From Methanosarcina sp. (GTDB lineage Archaea > Halobacteriota > Methanosarcinia > Methanosarcinales > Methanosarcinaceae), in the NCBI GenBank assembly GCA_024280975.1, contig JAMXLQ010000055.1, positions 1 to 12,966 of the forward strand: a stretch of 12,966 nt of DNA, written 5' to 3'. Numbering within the stretch: position 1 is the first letter of the stretch; each line of letters begins with the position of its first letter. The translations under genes and the position numbers were made by a program. The notes beneath the pieces are model-generated. The model was not told the origin of the DNA and ran no database searches. It saw only the letters and a program-made list of their open reading frames with translations. Below, in pieces: positions 6,528 to 11,925 of this stretch.

Positions 6528-6721
6528 CTAGATCTAAGGAGCTAGATCTAAAACGGTTCAAAAACAGATCTAAAAACATAATGGATGAGCCTATCCCAAA
6601 ACTAATGTTCCTGATCAGCATCTCGGGTAATTGTCTCAAAACCGAGATCAAAAAGTAGTATTTGTGGAGTTTTGGGATCAGCTCGATCTATAAACATAAC
6701 GGATCTAAAAAACATAATTAC
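6528..6721. repeat. GATC-rich composite repeat with nested inverted repeats
   Basis: Eight GATC sites lie at 6531, 6545, 6567, 6613, 6646, 6676, 6685 and 6702. CTAGATCTA occurs twice (6528-6536, 6542-6550). A 20-bp direct repeat of the type GATCTAaAAACATAAyGGAT is present at 6567-6586 and 6685-6704 (18/20 identical), with a partial third copy from 6702. Between them, ATCCCAAAACT (6593-6603) pairs with AGTTTTGGGAT (6668-6678), and inside that ATCTCGG (6620-6626) pairs with CCGAGAT (6642-6648). The structure is visible; its role is unknown. It could be a mobile-element remnant, a structured RNA or an origin-linked regulatory site. Confidence 0.65.
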
Positions 6722-6790
6722 TCAATAGTATGAATTCTGAAGATTAAAAATAACTGTAACCCATAAGAATCCCTTCTGATTTCAGGAAGC

Positions 6791-6909
6791 AAAAAACGTT
6801 TAAAGTTAGTAAAACGCTAAAATGGTTAAAAACTTTACAAATCTTAATAACTTTAAAATTGTTAAAACTCTTATAAATACTTTGAAATCAAAATATTTTG
6901 AAAAATATT
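6791..6909. repeat. Loose GTTAAAAC-type ladder, 12-13 bp steps
   Basis: Phrases such as AACGTTTAAAG, GTAAAACGC, GGTTAAAAACTTT and TTGTTAAAACTC follow one another at about 12-13 bp steps upstream of cdc6. They are strongly drifted, so boundaries are approximate. Confidence 0.35.
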
Positions 6910-7186
6910 AAGAGTGAATTTAAGTTTACGGGCTTCTTCTGAAGCTGAAAAGTTTCAGATAACATGCAAAACAGCCCTAAAAATAGGTTCAGAACAAAGT
7001 TTCAATCAATCTGGCTTACTCTAATTTATAAAATAAAAAGAAAATGCACGAAGAAAAGGCAGTATGCAATTTATTAACTGTATTAAATAATTACTTGTAT
7101 TTATTAATGTTACTATATTAATTTGATATGTTTATTGTCTGCATTGGAATTATCTAATCTCTAATGCTTAATATCATAGTTTTTAT

Positions 7187-7192
7187 AGAGGG
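7187..7192 (+). promoter_or_regulatory. Ribosome binding site of cdc6
   Basis: AGAGGG, 6 nt before the ATG at 7199. Together with the conserved N-terminal sequence it fixes the start. Confidence 0.5.
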
Positions 7193-7198
7193 TCATTC

Positions 7199-8443
7199 AT
7201 GATCAAAGCTCAATCATTAGACGGCTTATTCGAAAAATTACTTGATGGTAAATCAATTTTCAAAAACAAAGAAGTACTTCGGCCTTCCTACACGCCCGAT
7301 CTTTTGCTGCACAGGAATGAGCAAATTAATAGTCTCGCGACGATCTTAGTTTCTGCACTTCGAGGTGAGACTCCTTCCAACGTATTGATTTACGGAAAAA
7401 CTGGGACAGGAAAAACTGCAGTTACCCGGTATGTTGGAAAAGAACTTGAGAGGGTAAGTGAAGATAAATCTCTTTTCTGTTCGGTTGTTTATATTAACTG
7501 TGAAGTAATCGATACACAGTACCGTCTACTTGCAAACCTTGCCAGACACTTCGAGGAAGAAGTTCCTATGACCGGGTGGCCTACTGACCAGGTTTTCATG
7601 AAATTCAAGGAGGCAATCGATTCCAGAGAGCAGGTCATTATCATAATTCTGGACGAAATAGATAAGCTGATCAAGAAAGGTGATGACGTTCTTTATAATC
7701 TTTCGAGAATTAATACAGACCTACGGAGAGCTAAAGTAAGCATGATAGGCGTTTCAAACGATCTGAAATTCACGGAATTTCTGGATCCCAGAGTTAAAAG
7801 TTCTCTGGGCGAAGAAGAACTGATTTTCCCTCCTTATGATGCTGAACAGATCAGCGATATCCTGAAACAAAGGGCAAAAATGGCTTATACCGACGGCGTT
7901 CTCGGTGAAATGGTAATTCCCTTATGTGCTGCCTTTGCAGCTCAGGAGCACGGCGATGCTAGGCGCGCACTCGACCTTCTGCGGGTATCAGGAGAAATTG
8001 CAGAAAGAGAAAACCAGCCTCAGGTTCTGGAAGAGCACGTAAGGCGCGCTCAAGAAAAAATCGAAATTGACCGGGTGGTCGAAGTAGTAAGAACCCTTCC
8101 CACTCAATCCAAACTTGTACTTTATAGTATCATTCTCCTGCGGAACCGAGGCAGAGAAGGTAAGAATGTCACAACAGGCGAGATGTACAACGTCTACCGC
8201 CAGCTCTGCCATCACATTGATGTCGATATTCTCACGCAGCGCAGGGTTACAGATCTCATGTCCGAACTTGATATGCTGGGCATAGTCAACGCAGTGGTTG
8301 TAAGCAAGGGTCGTTATGGCCGGACTAAAGAGATTTCCCTGAGCGTTCCAGTAGAAAACACCAGGAAAGTACTTCTTGAAGATTACAGGCTCAAGCCCCT
8401 AGTGGATTTCAAGATTTCCGTTTTCAATAAGATGTTTTCATAA
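7199..8443 (+). CDS. cdc6: Orc1/Cdc6 replication initiator (AAA+ ATPase)
   Basis: 414 residues, the normal size for archaeal Orc1/Cdc6. The N-terminal AAA+ domain has Walker A GKTGTGKT (66-73), Walker B IIIILDEID (147-155, D152/E153), sensor 1 IGVSND (183-188, N187) and sensor 2 HGDARRALD (251-259, R255). The segment FLDPRVKSSLGEEE (194-207) is the initiator-type insertion region that helps contact origin DNA. Residues from about 295 to the end form the winged-helix domain that reads origin recognition boxes. The protein binds ORBs, bends and opens origin DNA, and recruits MCM. It lies about 1.26 kb right of ORB4 and is transcribed away from the origin, which suggests this is the origin-linked paralogue. 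ATP binding and hydrolysis residues all look intact. Possible autoregulation via origin boxes is not evident, since none lies in the 300 bp before the gene. Confidence 0.96.
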   Translation: MIKAQSLDGLFEKLLDGKSIFKNKEVLRPSYTPDLLLHRNEQINSLATILVSALRGETPSNVLIYGKTGTGKTAVTRYVGKELERVSEDKSLFCSVVYINCEVIDTQYRLLANLARHFEEEVPMTGWPTDQVFMKFKEAIDSREQVIIIILDEIDKLIKKGDDVLYNLSRINTDLRRAKVSMIGVSNDLKFTEFLDPRVKSSLGEEELIFPPYDAEQISDILKQRAKMAYTDGVLGEMVIPLCAAFAAQEHGDARRALDLLRVSGEIAERENQPQVLEEHVRRAQEKIEIDRVVEVVRTLPTQSKLVLYSIILLRNRGREGKNVTTGEMYNVYRQLCHHIDVDILTQRRVTDLMSELDMLGIVNAVVVSKGRYGRTKEISLSVPVENTRKVLLEDYRLKPLVDFKISVFNKMFS

Positions 8444-8530
8444 GGGATGAGACTCTCCTCACGCTTTCCTTATATTTCTTTATTTTGGATTTTTCTTCCC
8501 CACTCACTGACTCTCTTTTTTTCAGGATTT
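8444..8530 (+). terminator. Pyrimidine-rich 3' region of cdc6 (U-tract terminator zone)
   Basis: Directly after the TAA the plus strand becomes C/T-rich, with several T runs, including T4-5 blocks and a T7 at 8516-8522. There is no strong hairpin. This fits archaeal U-tract termination. The C/T-rich bias continues to about 8680. Confidence 0.5.
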
Positions 8531-8628
8531 CCTTGACCCTCTCTTAACAATCCTTACTTCAGGTTTTTTAACTCACTATAACTTCTTTACTTTAGTTCTT
8601 ATTGATCCTCTCTAAATTTCCTTAATTT

Positions 8629-8670
8629 CAATTTCCTTCAGTTTCAATTTCAATTTCCTTCGGTTTTTCC
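8629..8670. repeat. 22-bp direct repeat, two copies
   Basis: CAATTTCCTTCAGTTT (8629) recurs 22 bp later as CAATTTCCTTCGGTTT (8651), joined by CAATTT. It lies within the C/T-rich region after cdc6. Confidence 0.65.
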
Positions 8671-8881
8671 TATTCTAGCTTATTTTCCATTATCTAGCGT
8701 CAGTTTTCAGGAAATAATATATGCAATCCTGCGGTTTGACTAGATTCTATTATATATGCGGTTAACTTATGGATTCTACTATTCAAATCACTAAGTTATA
8801 ATTCAGATTTTACTTACTCTGGGATTAAGACTGGTGACAATTGGATTTCTATACAAATCCAAAGAATTCAATAGCTCAACT

Positions 8882-8958
8882 TAATAATTCAGGTCTAATA
8901 ATAAGTTAATAATTCAGCTCTAATCGCTTAAGTTAACAACTCAGGTTTAATAATAAGT
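8882..8958. repeat. Three tandem 25-27 bp copies immediately upstream of the UPF0200 gene
   Basis: Copies at 8882-8906, 8907-8933 and 8934-8958 begin TAATAATTCAG (third copy TAACAACTCAG) and end AAGT. Copies 1 and 3 share the ending AATAATAAGT; copy 2 has a 2-bp insertion there. Each copy splits into two halves of 12-13 bp. The array ends just before the ribosome site, so it would fall in the leader or the core promoter. Confidence 0.75.
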
Positions 8959-8975
8959 TTAAAAGGTAATTTTTG

Positions 8976-9536
8976 ATGAAAATAATAGCATTTGTAGGCA
9001 TGCCAGCGTCTGGGAAATCGGAAGCTGCCAGAATTGCTGCTGAGATGGGCATTCCCGTTATTAATATGGGTGACGTGATTAGGAAGGAAGTCTCGAGGCG
9101 CGGGCTTGGGCCCAATGATTCCAATATCGGAATGGTTGCAACACAGCTCCGTAAATGCGAGGGCATGGATGCAGTCGCCGTACGCTGCATTTCTCAAATA
9201 AGGGAGGCTGGCTCTGACCTTGTTGTTGTGGATGGTGTGCGCGGGATTGCCGAAGTGGAATGTTTCAGGCGAGAGTTCGGAGAAGGTTTTATCCTGATTT
9301 CCATTTACGCTCCTATCGAAATTCGCTTTTCCAGAGTTCAGAAACGAGGCCGAAGTGATGATATGAACAGTATAGAAGGGCTTCGCCGTCGGGATGAACG
9401 AGAGCTCAGCTGGGGCATGGGAGAAGCTATAGAAGCATCTAATATTGAAATTGAGAATAATTCCACTTTGGAAACTTTTAAAGAAGATGTCATTAAAGTT
9501 TTGAATAATTATTTAGGAAAAAGTCCCACGGAGTAG
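8976..9536 (+). CDS. UPF0200-family P-loop kinase-like protein (dephospho-CoA-kinase-like)
   Basis: 186 residues. The P-loop GMPASGKS is at 8-15. A Walker-B-like strand VVVDGVRG is at 83-90. An Arg/Asp-rich lid-like segment, RGRSDDM...LRRRDERE, is at 124-142. This is the nucleoside/adenylate-kinase fold that also includes dephospho-CoA kinase, and family members are often named so by similarity. The true substrate is not established to my knowledge, and a different archaeal enzyme family is known to phosphorylate dephospho-CoA. A TTG at 8973 is in frame, but the ATG at 8976 matches the family N-terminus (MKIIAFVGMPASGKS) and has AAGGT (8963-8967) 8 nt upstream. The next gene is UPF0201; the pair is commonly adjacent in archaea, as their serial names suggest. 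Soluble, no signal peptide. Confidence 0.9.
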   Translation: MKIIAFVGMPASGKSEAARIAAEMGIPVINMGDVIRKEVSRRGLGPNDSNIGMVATQLRKCEGMDAVAVRCISQIREAGSDLVVVDGVRGIAEVECFRREFGEGFILISIYAPIEIRFSRVQKRGRSDDMNSIEGLRRRDERELSWGMGEAIEASNIEIENNSTLETFKEDVIKVLNNYLGKSPTE

Positions 9537-9608
9537 ATCTTGAAAACTGGGTCTTAAGAAATGGGCCAGAGAGATAATTTTTCTAAGCAAAAATCCATTA
9601 AATAATTT

Positions 9609-9686
9609 TAATAAATTTCTAGAATAATTTCTCGAATAATTTCTAGAACAGTTCTCGTATAATTTCTAGAATAGTTTCTGGAATAA
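9609..9686. repeat. 12-bp tandem repeat GAATAATTTCTA, about 6 copies
   Basis: Near-identical units start at about 9609 (13 bp), 9622, 9634, 9646 (11 bp, GAACAGTTCTC), 9657 and 9669, with a final partial at 9681. The unit contains TTCTAGAA, so the array is dyad-rich. It fills the UPF0200-UPF0201 spacer up to 15 bp before the GGAG ribosome site (9701-9704). Confidence 0.8.
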
Positions 9687-9711
9687 ACCGTTTTAATACT
9701 GGAGCAGATTT

Positions 9712-10191
9712 ATGATACACATTAAAGTCTCAGCAGCTGTATATCCTACAGAAGACTCGGAAAAGGTTATCAAAGCAATTTCATCTCTTTTTACTGATAT
9801 TAAACTTGAAAAGGAAGTTATCGATACTGCAGAATTAGAAACAGGAACTTCTCCTTCTTTTTTCCTTTCAGGGGAAGGAGGAATTGACATTCTGCAAACC
9901 CTGCATTGGCTCATTCGCAGAGAACAAATTATAGATAGTGTACGTAACAAAGCTTTCAGTAAAGGCTTATCCAGTGATGGGCTTTCAGTCCGTTTTTTGC
10001 TTAACAAACAAGCTGCTTTTGTCGGAATTCCCAGCGTTCCTGCGCAAGAAGAGCCCCTCGGATCTATTGAAGTAATTATCAGGGCTGATTCTCAGGAAGA
10101 AATGGAAAGACTTTTTGAATGGCTTTTACCCCTTACTGAAGAAGGAAAACCTGTAGTTGAAGTCGAAATGGACTATGTGGAAAGAGATTGA
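9712..10191 (+). CDS. UPF0201-family protein (predicted RNA-binding, COG1325-type)
   Basis: 159 residues, typical for the family. It starts MIHIKVSAAVYPTEDSEKVIKAISSLF, a beta-alpha pattern, and ends with IEVIIRADSQEEMERLFEWLLPLT and VVEVEMDYVERD. This is consistent with a two-part alpha/beta fold without cysteines or an obvious catalytic motif. The family has been labelled a predicted exosome-associated or RNA-binding protein from gene neighbourhoods; I know of no firm biochemical role. GGAG (9701-9704) lies 7 nt before the ATG and supports the start. It follows the UPF0200 gene by 175 bp, filled by a 12-bp tandem repeat, so the two may be separate transcripts or one with a repeat-bearing linker. 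Soluble, cytoplasmic. Confidence 0.85.
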   Translation: MIHIKVSAAVYPTEDSEKVIKAISSLFTDIKLEKEVIDTAELETGTSPSFFLSGEGGIDILQTLHWLIRREQIIDSVRNKAFSKGLSSDGLSVRFLLNKQAAFVGIPSVPAQEEPLGSIEVIIRADSQEEMERLFEWLLPLTEEGKPVVEVEMDYVERD

Positions 10192-10218
10192 AAAGCTTTA
10201 AGGTTTTAACGCTTTGAT

Positions 10219-10252
10219 GCTTTGTAAGCCTTGTAAGTCTTGTAAACCTTTG
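10219..10252. repeat. 9-10 bp repeat CTTGTAAGc, about 3 copies
   Basis: CTTTGTAAGC, CTTGTAAGT, CTTGTAAAC and CTTTGATTT follow one another just after the UPF0201 stop codon. Short and drifted. Confidence 0.55.
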
Positions 10253-10357
10253 ATTTATAGACTCTACAAGCGGCTGATGATTATAAGCTTTTAGCCTGTC
10301 TTTAGTATTTCGTAAAAAACTGAGTTATTATATGACTCAATCGACAGTTCAAGTAAA

Positions 10358-10428
10358 AATTTAATTAAGAATTTAATTAAAATTCAATTAAGAATTCACT
10401 TAAAAATTTATTCAATAATTCAGTTAAA
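10358..10428. repeat. 12-bp tandem repeat AATTTAATTAAG, about 6 copies
   Basis: Units start at 10358, 10370, 10382 (11 bp), 10393, 10405 and 10417, each a variant of AATTyAaTTAAr. It lies 60 bp upstream of the TIM-barrel gene and is almost purely A/T, so it may overlap that gene's promoter. Confidence 0.75.
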
Positions 10429-10487
10429 TATATCTCAATTTGCGTCCACCATGTATATTAATAAATTAAAAGGAATGAATTTTCGTT

Positions 10488-11261
10488 ATGCAATTGCACA
10501 GAATAAGCTATTCGTCGCGTGCAGTCGTTGAAGATCCTTTCAAATGGGCTTACACGCTCGAAGATCACGGGTATACCGGTTGGGAGATCGTCCAGGAAGG
10601 ATCTCAGTGCCTGAACAGCAAGAACATCCAGAATTTGAAAAATATCAGTGAAACCACAGGCCTTGAACTAACTCTGCATCTGCCTTTCTCGGACATGAAT
10701 CTGGCAGGTCTGAATAATTCAATCAGGGCAGAGATTCTCAGTCAGATGAAGCATTACCTGATGCTTGCCTCTAACTATGTTAATCTGGCTGTAATACACC
10801 CTGGCTATCTTTCTCCTTATGGTGTGCAGGTCCCACAGGAGGCCTATTTTACCAATCTTGCTTCTCTCCGAGAAATTTGTGACTTTGCAGCGGATTTCGG
10901 AATCCTGATTGCTGTCGAAAATATGCCCGATCTGCCGAAAATCTTCGGAAAATATCCCGACGAGATGCTTGAGATGCTTGAATCTATTGGAAGCCATAAT
11001 GTAGGTTTTACGTTTGATGTCGGACATGCAAATACCGTAGGTCTCGTTGACGAGTTTCTGGACCAGCTGGGTAATCATATTTCTCATGTGCATATCCATG
11101 ACAACATGGGTAAAAAAGATGAACATCTGCCCCTGGGAAGAGGCTCAGTAGACTGGAAACGAGTTATGGAAAAGCTTTCGGATTATAAGGGGATTTTCGT
11201 TACCGAGATGAGTTCTGTAGAAGAAGGAATTGAGAGCCTTGAATTTTTACGAAATCTTTAA
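10488..11261 (+). CDS. Sugar-phosphate isomerase/epimerase family (endonuclease IV/xylose isomerase-like TIM barrel)
   Basis: 257 residues covering a full AP-endonuclease-2-type TIM barrel. Metal-site motifs appear in order: E33 in GWEIVQ, H64 in LHLPFSD, H104 in AVIHPGY, E144 in AVENMP, D177 and H180 in FDVGHAN, the HVHIHDN block (200-206), H213, and E240 in VTEMSS. These fit the usual Glu/Asp/His ligand set for two or three divalent metals. Members are either sugar isomerases/epimerases or DNA-repair endonucleases; at this length and without endonuclease-IV-specific insertions I prefer isomerase-like, but the substrate is unknown. Start ATG at 10488; AGGA (10470-10473) lies 14 nt upstream, farther than ideal. 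It stands alone with spacers on both sides and converges with the minus-strand gene that ends at 11348. Confidence 0.87.
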   Translation: MQLHRISYSSRAVVEDPFKWAYTLEDHGYTGWEIVQEGSQCLNSKNIQNLKNISETTGLELTLHLPFSDMNLAGLNNSIRAEILSQMKHYLMLASNYVNLAVIHPGYLSPYGVQVPQEAYFTNLASLREICDFAADFGILIAVENMPDLPKIFGKYPDEMLEMLESIGSHNVGFTFDVGHANTVGLVDEFLDQLGNHISHVHIHDNMGKKDEHLPLGRGSVDWKRVMEKLSDYKGIFVTEMSSVEEGIESLEFLRNL

Positions 11262-11347
11262 TTTTTAAAATAGTTTCTAAGGAATCTGTGAACTTTCAAG
11301 TCTTGACTTTTATCTCTCGATTTGCTATTTTCTATTTTTCAATTCTT
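11262..11347 (+). terminator. U-rich convergent intergenic region
   Basis: 86 bp between converging genes. On plus it has several T runs (TTTTTAAAA, ACTTTTATC, ATTTTC, ATTTTTC) suited to U-tract termination of the TIM-barrel gene. The minus gene has no comparable T tract here, so its end may lie inside the neighbour. Confidence 0.45.
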
Positions 11348-11890
11348 TCACTCAGATAATTTTCTTTCTTGTAACTCTTTTTCCTTTAGATATCTGGTCC
11401 AGTCGCCATGCTCGATTCTTTCCGATTCGGGCTTCTCATCATAAACATAAATAAAACCTCTGAACCTCTGATCACCAATTTCTAGATTCACATATTCCCT
11501 GTGATATCCTCCGAAAAGTTCCATATAATCAATCGATTTGGCAACCTCAAGCTGCTGTTTTCCTGAAAATCTGCGCACCTCAGCTACGACATAGGAATTT
11601 TTCGAAGGGTAGATACCGGGATAGGGGCCCAAGGAGTAAAGAGCGTATCCGCTCACCTTTGTTGTGCCCAGGAACTCTGACATGTTTTGCAGGTCAAAAC
11701 GACGACTATTGTAAAGACCATCTCTGAGGCTGCCGTACAGTGCTATAATAAGCTCCTCCCCTTCCGGCCTCTGGTAAGAACGCTGCCAACAGACATTTCT
11801 ATGAAAAACATTCCCATAAAGAGTTCTATCTCTTACTTTGCTTTCGTAGTTTTTACATATGGTTTCATCTTTTCCTGAGTTGCTTTCCAT
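11348..11890 (-). CDS. Gamma-glutamylcyclotransferase-like (AIG2/GGCT fold) protein
   Basis: 180 residues. The signature YGSLRDG lies at 52-58, preceded by the strand ELIIAL. The family's substrate-pocket glutamate is probably E124 in IDYMELFGGYHREYV (120-134). FRGFIYVYDE (143-152) and GDW (162-164) match the C-terminal part of the fold. Known members release 5-oxoproline from gamma-glutamyl compounds or act on gamma-glutamylamines; the substrate here cannot be told. The first 45 residues (charged, two Cys) are an extension beyond the usual short N-terminus. ATG at 11890 is supported by AAGGGA 6 nt upstream on the minus strand. It follows the SelB-like gene after 35 bp on the same strand, so an operon is likely. 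Transcription is head-on to a fork leaving the origin. Confidence 0.82.
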   Translation of the reverse strand: MESNSGKDETICKNYESKVRDRTLYGNVFHRNVCWQRSYQRPEGEELIIALYGSLRDGLYNSRRFDLQNMSEFLGTTKVSGYALYSLGPYPGIYPSKNSYVVAEVRRFSGKQQLEVAKSIDYMELFGGYHREYVNLEIGDQRFRGFIYVYDEKPESERIEHGDWTRYLKEKELQERKLSE

Positions 11891-11925
11891 ACTAGTCCCT
11901 TATATGAATTTATTTTTAAAGAAAC

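Larger units (their letters stand above)
5939..7198. other. 1.26-kb AT-rich non-coding stretch between the ORBs and cdc6
   Basis: No convincing gene is seen. 5939-6360 is AT-rich with no clear feature. An 11-bp-period repeat lies at 6369-6416, the GATC-rich nested inverted-repeat segment at 6528-6721, and a loose GTTAAAAC-type ladder with 12-13 bp steps at about 6791-6909. The last 200 bp before cdc6 hold TATA-like words, of which CTATATTA (7113-7120) is one candidate promoter. A 65-codon minus frame at 6454-6651 has only a TTG start and no recognisable content. Confidence 0.6.
8444..8975. other. 532-bp spacer between cdc6 and the UPF0200 gene
   Basis: No gene is seen. The left part is the C/T-rich terminator zone, which includes a 22-bp direct repeat (8629-8670). 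The middle has TATA-like words (ATTATATATGC near 8749). The right part is a three-copy 25-27 bp tandem repeat ending 17 bp before the start codon. Confidence 0.55.

Noticed and set aside
6454..6651. 65-codon minus-strand frame
   Set aside because: TTG start, no ribosome site, and it runs through the nested inverted repeats; it looks like chance in AT-rich DNA.
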